From Actinoplanes lutulentus (GTDB lineage: Bacteria > Actinomycetota > Actinomycetes > Mycobacteriales > Micromonosporaceae): a stretch of DNA of 64,000 nucleotides. Location of the stretch: NCBI RefSeq assembly GCF_003259845.1, contig NZ_QLMJ01000009.1, forward strand, positions 124,001-188,000, written 5' to 3'. The notes under the pieces are model-generated. The model saw nothing but the letters and a program-made list of their open reading frames with translations, ran no database searches and was not told the origin of the DNA. Below are positions 50,770 to 58,872 of the stretch, in pieces. Both the position numbers and the translations under genes were made by a program. Positions within the stretch are counted from its first letter, which is position 1, and every line of letters begins with the position of its first letter.

Positions 50770-51528
50770 TCATCCGAGGTACGGCGGCGCCACACCCCAT
50801 CCCCAGTGCGGCACCGGTGCCTGCCCGGGCGGCGTCGCGCCGGGCTGCGAGTTGGCCACGGCCAGCCTGGTGCCCCACTCGAGGTAACCCATGAACGCCG
50901 ACCGGAACTCGGGATCGTCCGGCAGCCCGACGTCGTCGGCCGCGTCGGCCAGCAGGCTCACCCAGCGCCGCCGCTGCGGTTCGGTGATCGCCTTGCCGAG
51001 GTGGTGGCCGAGCATGTGCGCGTAACCGCCGCGCTCCTCGGTATAGCGCGCCGGCCCGCCGAACACCTCGCCGAGCCACATCGCGACGAACCGGGGGTGT
51101 GCCGAGTCCATGTGCGCGAACAGCGGCCCGATGAGGTCGTCGGCCACCACTTTCTCGTAGAACCGCTCGGTCAGCCGCTCGAACGCCTCCGCGCCGCCGC
51201 CCCAGTCGTACAGCGTCGGCACGGCGGCCCCGGCGCCGCGTACCGAAGTGGGCTCGTAATGGCGCATCTCCTCGATGGCCTCGATGTAGCCACGGATCTC
51301 GGCCAGGAACCCGGGGAACAGGTCACCGCCGCGAAATCCCTTCAGATGGTCGTCCGCCGACGTCCAGGTGATGCGCAGAACGTAGGCGGACGGCTCCTCG
51401 GCGCAGCGGCTCAACTCGTAGTCGACGCACTGCGGCGCCCGGGCGAGGAACCGGGCCGCGCGGGCATAGGCCTGCTCGAATGACTCGGTGTCCCCGGAGA
51501 TCCGATACCGGATGTATTCGACCGTCAT
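50770..51528 (-). CDS. ABM-truncated haemoglobin fusion protein
   Basis: 252 residues from ATG 51528. Residues about 1-95 are an antibiotic-biosynthesis-monooxygenase (ABM) alpha-beta barrel (VEYIRYRISGDTESFEQAYARAARFLARAPQCVDYELSRCAEEPSAYVLRITWTS). Residues about 105-235 are a group II truncated haemoglobin: TLYDWGGGAEAFERLTERFYEKVVADDLIGPLFAHMD, and GGYAHMLGHHLGKAITEPQRRRWVSLL, which holds the proximal His. The haem domain would bind O2 or NO while the ABM half suggests a quinone- or haem-type oxygenase. Cytoplasmic. The fusion is not accidental, since both halves are complete. Confidence 0.88.
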   Translation of the reverse strand: MTVEYIRYRISGDTESFEQAYARAARFLARAPQCVDYELSRCAEEPSAYVLRITWTSADDHLKGFRGGDLFPGFLAEIRGYIEAIEEMRHYEPTSVRGAGAAVPTLYDWGGGAEAFERLTERFYEKVVADDLIGPLFAHMDSAHPRFVAMWLGEVFGGPARYTEERGGYAHMLGHHLGKAITEPQRRRWVSLLADAADDVGLPDDPEFRSAFMGYLEWGTRLAVANSQPGATPPGQAPVPHWGWGVAPPYLG

Positions 51529-51572
51529 GCGTCCACCATAGAACCAAGGCCCGTAATGATGTAAGCATGTAA

Positions 51573-52019
51573 TCAGAGCAATCCGGCCCGCTTCGCCTCG
51601 TACTCCGCGTCGGTGAGCAGCCCCGCCGCGTGCAGCTCGGCCAGGTTGCGCAGCAGCGGGTTCTCCACCGGACCAGCGGCCAGCCGCTCCTCGATGACCC
51701 GGCACAGATGCCCGGCGGCGGCCTTGCCGGTGCTGAATTCGACAGTGTTCCCACCCACCGCGATCAGCAGAATCCCGCGAAAAAGCCCGTCACGCACAGC
51801 CGCACCGGAGACGTCGCCGAGCGCGATCACCGACCGCCCGGCCCCGGTGCGAAACCCCATCTGCCCGGTGCTCACCAGCTCCAGCCGATCCGGGAACACC
51901 AGCAGATAGACGCTCGCCCCACCGTCCACCATGTGCCCGACAGCCAGCGCACCGATCACATCGATTCCGGCCCGCTCGGCCCGCGCCCGCGCGTCACCCT
52001 TTTCGGAGAACAACCCCAT
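51573..52019 (-). CDS. SHOCT-domain protein
   Basis: 148 residues, ATG 52019. The N-terminal part is a beta-rich PH-like domain (SVYLLVFPDRLELVSTGQMGFRTGAGRSVIALGDVSGAAVRDGLFRGILLIAVGGNTVEFST). The end is a short SHOCT motif (LLRNLAELHAAGLLTDAEYEAKRAGLL), a small C-terminal oligomerisation domain. Function unknown. A CTTGGGTACGC-related motif lies in its promoter region (52033). Confidence 0.82.
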   Translation of the reverse strand: MGLFSEKGDARARAERAGIDVIGALAVGHMVDGGASVYLLVFPDRLELVSTGQMGFRTGAGRSVIALGDVSGAAVRDGLFRGILLIAVGGNTVEFSTGKAAAGHLCRVIEERLAAGPVENPLLRNLAELHAAGLLTDAEYEAKRAGLL

Positions 52020-52071
52020 AAATCAAACCCTAGTTGGGTACGCCCAAAGCCCACCCGCTGCCCCGGCATGC

Positions 52072-53073
52072 TCAGAGAGGCGGCCCCCAGGTGGCAGGGT
52101 CGGCACACGTGGCGAACTCCATGGCCTCGACCATGCGCCGCACGTCAGCGAGGGGAACCGTGGACCGGTCGCGGGCCGCGAGCTGCACCAGGCAGTCACC
52201 GGCAGCAACCATCAGGGTGCCGCCGGGATTGTCGTCCGCATCTGCGAAGTACCACGTCTGATGGCCGGCGATCGTCACCGGCGACGGCAACGTCTTCCCC
52301 GAGATCACCCCGGCCGGGTCATCGGACTGTTGCGCCGAAACCGTCAGCGCGTTACCGAAGCCGACCTGCGCCGACGCCCATCGCGTCGAGGCGCGGTCGA
52401 GGGTCAGTCCGCCCGGGACCCAGCCGAACCGGAACGGCATCGGTGGCACCGACGGCGTCGTCATCTGGACGTCGGCCGCGACCCTGAGCACCTGCTTCAG
52501 CGCGCCGCGGGGCCCGGTGGCCACCGCCCAGGCGCCGGACGGCTCCTGCCAGCCGACCATCGGCGGGTCAGCCAGGCTGTACATCACCGGCCGGCCGGGC
52601 AGGACGCCCTGTTTGCCCTGGAGCAGCGCGGACGGGTCGAACAGGCCGGGATCGTAGACGACCAGGTCGGCGCCGTTGTTGACCGACCGGGCGCTCTCCT
52701 CGGCGGTCGTCGCGGTCGCCTTGTGCCGGATCTCCGCGGTCTGCTGCCCGGCCTGGGCGGTGAATTCGGTGATCACATAGTCGGAGCCGTCGATCACGGT
52801 GATGCCGAGCTGGGCCGGCGTGCGGTACGCCGGGCTCGCGACGACAGCCGGACCCACCACGACAGGCGGCGCCGACCGGTCCCGCAGCACCGGCAGGACA
52901 GGCAGGAGTCCGGCGGCAAGGGCCAGCGCTCCGGCCGTACCCACGGAAAGAAGCCGGCGGCGGCGCCGCAAGCGCAACCCTCGCGATCGTGCCCCCGCGA
53001 CCACGGCGAAATCCACTATCGCGTCGGCGGAGTGGTCGTCCAGGGCGCGGCGCAGATCAGAAACGGTCGTCAT
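52072..53073 (-). CDS. Membrane-anchored partner (anti-sigma type) of the SigE-family factor
   Basis: 333 residues. Cytoplasmic N-terminus of about 40 residues (TVSDLRRALDDHSADAIVDFAVVAGARSRGLRLRRRRR), one membrane helix (LLSVGTAGALALAAGLLPVLPVL), then an extracytoplasmic domain of about 260 residues ending with a Cys pair (AAGDCLVQLAARD; EFATCADPATWG). Its start overlaps the sigma factor stop by 4 bases. By position this is the anti-sigma or sensor protein of that factor, although no ZAS zinc motif is seen. Confidence 0.8.
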   Translation of the reverse strand: MTTVSDLRRALDDHSADAIVDFAVVAGARSRGLRLRRRRRLLSVGTAGALALAAGLLPVLPVLRDRSAPPVVVGPAVVASPAYRTPAQLGITVIDGSDYVITEFTAQAGQQTAEIRHKATATTAEESARSVNNGADLVVYDPGLFDPSALLQGKQGVLPGRPVMYSLADPPMVGWQEPSGAWAVATGPRGALKQVLRVAADVQMTTPSVPPMPFRFGWVPGGLTLDRASTRWASAQVGFGNALTVSAQQSDDPAGVISGKTLPSPVTIAGHQTWYFADADDNPGGTLMVAAGDCLVQLAARDRSTVPLADVRRMVEAMEFATCADPATWGPPL

Positions 53074-53540
53074 GACAGCACCTCAACCTCGGTGAGCTCG
53101 ATGCGCAGGGCGGACAGCGCCCGGCTGGCGTACCCGCGCACGGTTCCGGACCGGCAGCCCAGCACGTCCGCTATCTGTTGGTCGGTGAGCCCTTCGTAGT
53201 AGCGCAGGACGATCACCGCGCGTTGCTGGCGAGGCAGGCTGCCGAGCAGTTTCCACAGCTCATCGCTGCTGTCCGGGGGTTGCGGCGCGGGCAGCGTGTC
53301 GTGGTCGACCGGTACTGTCGGTAGTCGCCGCCGGCGTAGCCAGGACAGGTACTCGTTGGTCAGCATCCGCCGCACATAGGCATAGGGATCGTCGGCCGTC
53401 GCTATCCGGCGCCATTTCAGGAAGGCCCGGGCGAGCACCTCCTGGACCATGTCGCGTGCTTGTTCCCGGTCACCGCAGAGCAGGACCGCGTATCGCGACA
53501 GCGCCGGCAGCCGGGCTGTCGCGAACTCCTCGAATTCCAT
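53070..53540 (-). CDS. SigE-family ECF sigma factor, complete
   Basis: 156 residues with both DNA-binding regions. Region 2: FATARLPALSRYAVLLCGDREQARDMVQEVLARAFLKWRRI...AYVRRMLTNEYLSWLRRRR. Region 4: LGSLPRQQRAVIVLRYYEGLTDQQIADVLGCRSGTVRGYASRALSALR. Normal length for the SigE subfamily of actinomycetes. It is a good internal standard for the shortened factor at 25577, which lacks most of the LGSLPRQQRAVIVLRYYEGL stretch. Followed at 4-bp overlap by its membrane partner. Confidence 0.93.
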   Translation of the reverse strand: MEFEEFATARLPALSRYAVLLCGDREQARDMVQEVLARAFLKWRRIATADDPYAYVRRMLTNEYLSWLRRRRLPTVPVDHDTLPAPQPPDSSDELWKLLGSLPRQQRAVIVLRYYEGLTDQQIADVLGCRSGTVRGYASRALSALRIELTEVEVLS

Positions 53541-53592
53541 CCATCGCCTCCACCGTGTCTGACGCGGACGAACCTCGATGTGTTGTGCGGCG

Positions 53593-54684
53593 TCAGCGGG
53601 AAGTATTGGCGAGGGTGCGGAAGCGGATCTCGTAGACCGGGCGGTATCGGTCGTCGAGCAGCGTGATCAGGCTCAGCAGCAGGATGAAGAAGAGGGCGAC
53701 GCCCGGGTCGAGGTCACCGCCGCCGCGCGGGAGCAGCCAGTCGGCGAGCCAGACCAGGGCGACGTTGAGCAGGGCGCGGGCGCCGAACCCGGCCAGTGCG
53801 CTCTCCACGCTGCGGGCCGCGCGGGCCGACCAGAGGCTGATCGCGGCGTTCACCACCACGAACGCGGTGGTGACCAGAATCCGCTGGGTGTTGCTGAACG
53901 TGGCGCTGGGCAGCACCTGGGCGTAGATGACCCAGATCAGGCTGACCAGTGCCACCTTCTCCAGGGTGCCGGTCGACCACAGCCGGCCGTGGGTGGCGGT
54001 CCAGCGGGTGCGGTCGGCGATGGTCCGCGCCCCGTCCGGCAGCGGGTCGGCCGCGACGTGCCACGCCCAGTCCGGAGCGGGTTGCCGTGGCCGGACCGCG
54101 AACCAGTACGCCAGGCAGAGCAGCACCACACCGGCCGCGACCGCCGGGCCGAACCAGGGCACGTCCTCGACCATGTCGGTGAAATCGAGCTGGGCGACGT
54201 GGATCCACCACTCCTGCGGCAGCTTCACGAAGATCCAGATGCCGGCGGCCGCCAGGATCCAATTCCGCAATGTCACCCGTGCGGGGTCCCAGAACAGCCG
54301 ATACGCCTCGTAGGCGATGAAAAAGTACTCGAACGTGTTCGGGAAGACCATCAGCAGCCAGCGCGCCTCGGCCAGCTCGAACGCCACCACACCGACCAGG
54401 CGATAGAAGTACAGAAACCTTGCCACCTGTACGGCCGGACGGCTGGACCAGTTCCGCATCGTCGACAGATAGGCGATCGCCAGGTAGTAGACGTCCATCG
54501 CCTTGTCGTAACCCTGGTAACCGGGCGGGTCGAAACCGAACGACTGGAAGACGGTCTGGTCGACGGCGTCCAGGACCAGCGCCGCGACGATCGCCGGCAG
54601 CGGGAACCGGGGAATCAGCAACGGCACGAGAAAACGCGCACCGACCACCGCCAGGAACACAGCCGTCGCGGTAGCCGTCATCAC
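53593..54684 (-). CDS. Hypothetical polytopic membrane protein
   Basis: 363 residues with about nine hydrophobic helices, among them VFLAVVGARFLVPLLIPRFPLPAIVAALVLDAV, FLYFYRLVGVVAFELAEARWLLMVFPNTFEYFFIAYEAYRL, WILAAAGIWIFVKLP, AVAAGVVLLCLAYWFAV, ILVTTAFVVVNAAISLW and VALFFILLLSLITLLDDRYRPVYE. The sequence YQGYDKAMDVYYL in an early loop may be functional. No family recognised. It lies 52 bases upstream of the sigma gene on the same strand and may or may not share its transcript. Confidence 0.75.
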   Translation of the reverse strand: MMTATATAVFLAVVGARFLVPLLIPRFPLPAIVAALVLDAVDQTVFQSFGFDPPGYQGYDKAMDVYYLAIAYLSTMRNWSSRPAVQVARFLYFYRLVGVVAFELAEARWLLMVFPNTFEYFFIAYEAYRLFWDPARVTLRNWILAAAGIWIFVKLPQEWWIHVAQLDFTDMVEDVPWFGPAVAAGVVLLCLAYWFAVRPRQPAPDWAWHVAADPLPDGARTIADRTRWTATHGRLWSTGTLEKVALVSLIWVIYAQVLPSATFSNTQRILVTTAFVVVNAAISLWSARAARSVESALAGFGARALLNVALVWLADWLLPRGGGDLDPGVALFFILLLSLITLLDDRYRPVYEIRFRTLANTSR

Positions 54685-54744
54685 CCCATCACACCAGCTG
54701 CACCGCTCGCGCGGATCACCCGCGCGGTATGAACCCGCCCCTCG

Positions 54745-54799
54745 CGGATCTTGAGCGTTTTCCGACCTCAGCAGGAGGGCAGAAAACGCTCAAGATCCG
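54745..54799. repeat. GATCTTG inverted repeat, family copy 8 (longest)
   Basis: CGGATCTTGAGCGTTTTC (54745-54762) and its complement (54782-54799), perfect 18-bp arms, 19-base loop. It lies just downstream of the zinc-ribbon-type gene (54816-55331). Confidence 0.9.
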
Positions 54800-54815
54800 T
54801 GAAGGGACCGCGCTG

Positions 54816-55331
54816 TCAGCAGTAGCCGGAAGGGCACTCGCCGCTGGCCAGCAGCTCGTACTGCCGGCATTTCGGGCAGCGGGGGCGTTCCACCTCCACC
54901 TTCGCCGGAGCACGCTTCGTCGTGGTGGCCTTCGCCGCCTTTGGTGCCTTCGGCGCCGCGGCGGCCTTGGCCCGCGTCGCCTTGACCGGCTTGACCGTCG
55001 TCTTGCGCAGCTCCACGGCATCCACCGCGGTCGCCAGCAGGACGTCGTAGTTCTCGTCGATCAGGTCTGCCTCCAGAGTCACGACCGTGTTCGGGTCGTC
55101 CGGGTCGCGCACGTACGCGCCCGGCATCGACAGCGCCACCTCGTTGGCCCGCTCAGGGTCCACGGCGACGTCGACGCCACCCGGATGGATGTACACCGCG
55201 ACACCGGTGGCGCCCTGTGGCCGCACCTGCAGGGCGCGGCCGACCGTGCGCACATCGACGGTGGTCCGGCCGCGAAGCTCCAGCAGGAGCCGGGCCACCG
55301 AAGGAGCTGCCCCGGGGTTGTACTCGTCCAT
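54816..55331 (-). CDS. Hypothetical protein with C-terminal Cys cluster
   Basis: 171 residues. A beta-rich N-terminal domain of about 95 residues (VARLLLELRGRTTVDVRTVGRALQVRP, VAVYIHPGGVDVAVDPERANEVAL), a Lys/Ala/Thr-rich linker (KATRAKAAAAPKAPKAAKATTTK), then CPKCRQYELLASGECPSGYC, four Cys that look like a small zinc-binding module. The linker is histone H1-like in composition. The N-terminal part could bind or sense a ligand. Family not recognised. Downstream lies the longest GATCTTG inverted repeat. Confidence 0.75.
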   Translation of the reverse strand: MDEYNPGAAPSVARLLLELRGRTTVDVRTVGRALQVRPQGATGVAVYIHPGGVDVAVDPERANEVALSMPGAYVRDPDDPNTVVTLEADLIDENYDVLLATAVDAVELRKTTVKPVKATRAKAAAAPKAPKAAKATTTKRAPAKVEVERPRCPKCRQYELLASGECPSGYC

Positions 55332-55417
55332 CAGACCTCCGCTTCAAATGACGACCCTTTAGTATCGCCATGCCCGGAGGCCGCGTGTGCCCGGCATCGG
55401 AACGGGTGAAATTGATG

Positions 55418-55750
55418 TCATCCACACGTGAGGCAGTAGACCGCGTCCCGGGCGGCAAGATAAAGCCCGAGGAACAGCGGCAGGCTGGCCGCCCAGCCGA
55501 GCACCACGGCGAGCCGCGCGGAGCGGAACAGAAACAGCCGCACACCGAGCAGGACCAGCAGAAACGGGACGACGATCGCGGCGGTGGCCACCGCGGTGCC
55601 GGTGCCGTCGTCGGTCAGATTCTCCATCCAGGCGGTCTCGCTGCCGGCCGCCATGTAGAAGAACCAGGCCGCGATCACCATGATCACCAGAGCCCAGGTG
55701 AAGGTCCCGCCGGCCGTACGCAGTCTCGAAGTCCCCGTCATGGCGGGCAT
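55418..55750 (-). CDS. Small membrane protein
   Basis: 110 residues with three hydrophobic helices (FTWALVIMVIAAWFFYMAA; GTAVATAAIVVPFLLVLLGVRLFLF; LAVVLGWAASLPLFLGLYLAA) and a C-terminal CLTCG. ATG 55750 is supported by AGGA ahead. Function unknown. Confidence 0.72.
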   Translation of the reverse strand: MPAMTGTSRLRTAGGTFTWALVIMVIAAWFFYMAAGSETAWMENLTDDGTGTAVATAAIVVPFLLVLLGVRLFLFRSARLAVVLGWAASLPLFLGLYLAARDAVYCLTCG

Positions 55751-55955
55751 GGTAATCCTGAGGTACCACCCGGGGGTCCGACCCTGGTGTGACGCGGTCC
55801 GGGCGGTCCCACGCCTACCGTCCGGCGCATGGGCACGCTGATAGCCGTCTGTTTCCTTGCCCCGGCCGCCATCCTGCTGACCTCATGGGGTACGCCGATG
55901 GTGGCACCGCCATCTACGCGCCGAGGCCGAACGAGCCTGGCCCTATCGTGGCCGG

Positions 55956-56168
55956 ATGAGCACCCGCGACGCCCCGGCCCAGATCGGCGACCTGCCCCCG
56001 ATCGGCCGCCCGGCCACCAGCGCGTTCCTGGCCGCCGGCATCACCACCCTGGCCCATGTCTCCGCCCACAGCCGCCGCGACCTGCTGGCCATGCACGGCG
56101 TAGGCCCCAAGGCGATCAAAATCCTCACCGCAGCCCTCTCCGAGCATGGCCTGACCTTCACCGACTGA
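55956..56168 (+). CDS. Small helix-hairpin-helix protein
   Basis: 70 residues: MSTRDAPAQIGDLPPIGRPATSAFLAAGITTLAHVSAHSRRDLLAMHGVGPKAIKILTAALSEHGLTFTD. It contains the HhH DNA-binding pattern LLAMHGVGPKAIKIL, like the C-terminal domain of the RNA polymerase alpha subunit and related short proteins. Probably a sequence-independent DNA or protein binder. TATCGT lies 6 bases ahead of the ATG, so it is likely leaderless. It ends before a terminator shared with the convergent amidase. Confidence 0.82.
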   Translation: MSTRDAPAQIGDLPPIGRPATSAFLAAGITTLAHVSAHSRRDLLAMHGVGPKAIKILTAALSEHGLTFTD

Positions 56169-56206
56169 GGCCGGGAATCGCGTGCGGTTACGCGTACCCA
56201 AGAAGG

Positions 56207-56237
56207 GGCCCGGACCGGCGGGGAGCCGGACCGGGCC
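56207..56237. terminator. Bidirectional terminator hairpin
   Basis: GGCCCGG-A-CCGG (56207-56218) pairs with CCGG-A-CCGGGCC (56226-56237), one A-A mismatch, short loop. Between the HhH gene and the convergent amidase. Confidence 0.72.
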
Positions 56238-56251
56238 GCTGAGGGTGAGTG

Positions 56252-57832
56252 TTATTGCATTTGTTCCAGGACGTCCTCGGCGGTGAGCGTGCCGCGGTCG
56301 TCGGTGGTCTTGAGGGAGCGGGCGGCTGCCGCCGGCGTGGCCGGATCGGCGGGACGCTTCCAGTGCCAGTCCGTGACGGCCTGGTAGGCGGCCACCACCG
56401 AGAGCAGCTGGTCCTCCTCGTAGGGCGCGCCGCCCAGGATCGTGCCGATCGGAACGCCGGCCGCGGAGAAGCCGATCGGGAAGCCGATCTCCGGCAGGCC
56501 GAGGATGTCGAACGGGACGGGGCTGGTCTGCACCACCACGTCGCATTTTTCGAAGACCTGGTCGAGGACGCGTTCCAGCAGCAGGAGCTTGGCCCGCTGG
56601 CCGGTGATGAACTCGTTCGCGCCCAGCAGGGCGCCCTGCAGCCAGCCGGTCACCGAGACGCCGAAGCCGCGCAGGTCGTTGCGCAGGTACGGCATGAACG
56701 GCTCGCTGCGCTCCGGCAGGCGCACGTTGTTGAACTCGTTGCCGGTGAGCAGGTCCCATTGATCGGGGAACGGGACGTCGACCAGGGAGATGCCGTCGAT
56801 CGTGTCCAAGGTCGACAGGAATGCCGTCCGGGTGGTGGTCGAGGCATATCCCGGCAGCACACCGACGCGCACCCTCTTGCGGACCCGGCACTTGCCCTTC
56901 GACACCACCGGAGTAGCGGCCGCGATCAGGTCCGGCAGGGCGGGAAGGCCTTGGGTACGCGGATCCGCCGGGTCCTCACCGGCCATCGCGGTCAGCATGA
57001 TCGCCGCGTCCTTGGCGTCGCGCGCGAGCGGGCCCGGGTGGTCGCGGGTGTAGCTGAGCGGGATGATCCCGGCGAGCGACACCCGGCCCATCGTCGGTTT
57101 GAGGCCGGTGAGGTTCTGCGCGTTCGACGGCGCGGTGATCGAGCCGCCGGTCTGGGTGCCGGTCCCGGACGCGGCCATCCGGCTGGCGACCGACGTGGCG
57201 GTGCCGGTCGACGAGCCACCCGGATCGGTGGCCGGATTCGCCGGTGTCCACGCGTTCACCGTGGTGATCTTGCCGGCCGGGGTGGTCGCGCGGGTCGTGG
57301 CGAGGGGACCCATCTGGGTCTTGCCGAGCACGATCGCGCCGGCCGACTTCAGCTTGGCCACCGCTGTCGCGTCATACGGCGGGACGAAATCCTGGAACAG
57401 GTACGAGTTCGCGGTGGTCCGCACCCCCTTCGTCCAGTAGTTGTCCTTGATCGCGAGCGGGATGCCGTGCAGCGGCGTGGCCTGCTTCTTCTTGCCCGCG
57501 GCGACCGCCGCCTTGATGGCGTCGTCGGTCAGAACCGTGTTGAACGCCTGGTAGACCGCGTCGTAGGAGCCGATCCGGGCCAGGTATGCCTCGACGATGG
57601 CGGCCGGCTTGAGCTTGCCGAACCGGATCATCCAGGCCGCCTCGGCGACGGTCAGCTCGGTCAGGTCCTTGCGGGCCTCGGCGCGCGGGGCGACATAGGC
57701 GTCATCACCGAACTTGGGCGACTTGCCGGACCACGCCTGCGCGGCGGCGGGCAGTGCGGCCGCGCCGGTGGCGGCAGCCGCGGTGATCGCCGCGGTGCGG
57801 GCCAGGAAGACCCGCCGGTTCACTGCGGTCAT
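56252..57832 (-). CDS. Tat-exported amidase-signature enzyme
   Basis: 526 residues from ATG 57832, which overlaps the upstream stop by 4 bases. Twin-arginine signal NRRVFLARTAAITAAAATGAAALPAAAQA. Amidase-signature triad: K129 (AIKDN), cis-Ser in DPGGSSTG (207-208) and nucleophile S231 in TQTGGSITAPSN; the flanking ASGTGTQTGG is slightly unlike the usual A-G-x-D-x-G-G (Thr-Gln for Asp-Thr). It would hydrolyse a linear or aryl amide outside the membrane. A small protein precedes it, as in AtzE/AtzG-type pairs, but here the amidase is exported. Confidence 0.88.
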   Translation of the reverse strand: MTAVNRRVFLARTAAITAAAATGAAALPAAAQAWSGKSPKFGDDAYVAPRAEARKDLTELTVAEAAWMIRFGKLKPAAIVEAYLARIGSYDAVYQAFNTVLTDDAIKAAVAAGKKKQATPLHGIPLAIKDNYWTKGVRTTANSYLFQDFVPPYDATAVAKLKSAGAIVLGKTQMGPLATTRATTPAGKITTVNAWTPANPATDPGGSSTGTATSVASRMAASGTGTQTGGSITAPSNAQNLTGLKPTMGRVSLAGIIPLSYTRDHPGPLARDAKDAAIMLTAMAGEDPADPRTQGLPALPDLIAAATPVVSKGKCRVRKRVRVGVLPGYASTTTRTAFLSTLDTIDGISLVDVPFPDQWDLLTGNEFNNVRLPERSEPFMPYLRNDLRGFGVSVTGWLQGALLGANEFITGQRAKLLLLERVLDQVFEKCDVVVQTSPVPFDILGLPEIGFPIGFSAAGVPIGTILGGAPYEEDQLLSVVAAYQAVTDWHWKRPADPATPAAAARSLKTTDDRGTLTAEDVLEQMQ

Positions 57833-58128
57833 CGACGCCACTCCGTACTGATCGAGGGATAGAGCATCGGTGCCGGCTGCTGCGACAGCGCGGCCGCGTG
57901 CGCCGGGTCGCTACCGGCGGGCGCGGGCATCTGGAACGCCGCGAGAGTGGTGACACTGCCCCGCACGAACGATCGCAGCGAGGCGAGAACGGAATCCCGG
58001 CCAGGCGATCCGGTCTCCGGATCGGCGGTCGTGCCGGGCGGTAGCTGGTCCAAATCAATGCCGAGAGACGCGAGACGAGCCCGGATCATGATGTCCAGCT
58101 CGGCGTCCGTAGGAGGGGTGGCAGCCAT
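57829..58128 (-). CDS. Small protein coupled to the amidase (possible GatC/AtzG-like partner)
   Basis: 99 residues from ATG 58128 (MAATPPTDAELDIMIRARLASLGIDLDQLPPGTTADP...), with AGGAGGGG about 6 bases ahead. Two acidic helices at the start and two helices near 50-75 (SVLASLRSFVRGSVTTLAAFQMP). The size, the N-terminal helix pair and the coupling by ATGA to an amidase-signature gene are like GatC/AtzG subunits, but I see no firm motif. It has no signal peptide, whereas the amidase does, so a joint Tat export of a folded complex would be required. Confidence 0.6.
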   Translation of the reverse strand: MAATPPTDAELDIMIRARLASLGIDLDQLPPGTTADPETGSPGRDSVLASLRSFVRGSVTTLAAFQMPAPAGSDPAHAAALSQQPAPMLYPSISTEWRR

Positions 58129-58184
58129 GATCGCCACTCTTGGAGCCATCTGTGTCGGCGCTGTGTCCGCATGATCACGCCCCA

Positions 58185-58826
58185 GTGACCACCCCGCTCC
58201 GGTCCATCCAGGACGATCCCTTCCGCCCCCATTTGGTACGCGTTACCGCCCCGGCGCGGATGTCGGGCCTGGCGGGTGTGTTGATTTCGGGCTTGATACG
58301 CGCCCTCAATCGGTGGTGGGGTGGGTGGGTGATCGGGGACCGGTGGGGTGTCGGGGACGGAGATGTCGGGCGGGTCTATCCGTGTGACGCGTTTGTCGAG
58401 GCGCCCGTACTTCAGGTCTGGCGTGGCGTGCGGGTCGCGGTTGATGCTGCCGCGTTGTGGCCGTGGGTGGGGCAGGTGCGGATCGCGCCCTACTCCTACG
58501 ACTGGCTGGACAACCGTGGGCGGCGATCACCGCGGCGGCTGGTGGGGCTCGCGGAACCCCGGGTAGGTGAGGCGTTCACCATGACCGGCGGCCGGCCGCA
58601 GGGGCGGATCGTCTCGGTCGACGCCGGGCGGCAGCTGACCGGCACGATCATGGGCGCGTACATGTCGTATGTGCTGGTCGACGAGCCGGACGGGGCTACC
58701 CGGCTGCTGCTCAAGGTTGTCATGCAGGGGCATCGATGGGCCGCGCCGTGGCTCTCCGCCGGGGATCTCGTCATGGCTCGGCGGCAGCTGCTGAATTGGC
58801 GACGGCTGGCCGAGTCGGCCGGCTGA
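58185..58826 (+). CDS. SRPBCC-like protein
   Basis: 213 residues from GTG 58185. Pattern of large SRPBCC proteins of actinomycetes: AAALWPWVGQVRIAPYSYDWLDNRGRRSPRRL, VSVDAGRQLTGTIMGAYMSYVLVDEPDGATRLLLKVVMQ. A ligand-binding START-like fold is likely. The N-terminal 70 residues include a hydrophobic Gly-rich stretch (MSGLAGVLISGLIRALNRWWGGW). Divergent from the small amidase partner gene. Ligand unknown. Confidence 0.75.
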   Translation: MTTPLRSIQDDPFRPHLVRVTAPARMSGLAGVLISGLIRALNRWWGGWVIGDRWGVGDGDVGRVYPCDAFVEAPVLQVWRGVRVAVDAAALWPWVGQVRIAPYSYDWLDNRGRRSPRRLVGLAEPRVGEAFTMTGGRPQGRIVSVDAGRQLTGTIMGAYMSYVLVDEPDGATRLLLKVVMQGHRWAAPWLSAGDLVMARRQLLNWRRLAESAG

Positions 58827-58872
58827 GCCGCTGGTGCCGGAGTCGTCGATCGTCCGGGGCGGCGACGGCCGG

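Noticed and set aside
50726..51079. N-terminal extension of the MCP frame to 651 residues
   Set aside because: It is antisense to the haemoglobin fusion, Arg/Gly-rich, and GTG 50725 has a proper RBS and is directly followed by TM1.
55829..56242. Open frame starting MGTLIAVCFLAPAAILL
   Set aside because: The start looks like a membrane helix, but most of the frame overlaps the well-supported helix-hairpin-helix gene in another frame and is Arg/Pro/His-rich.
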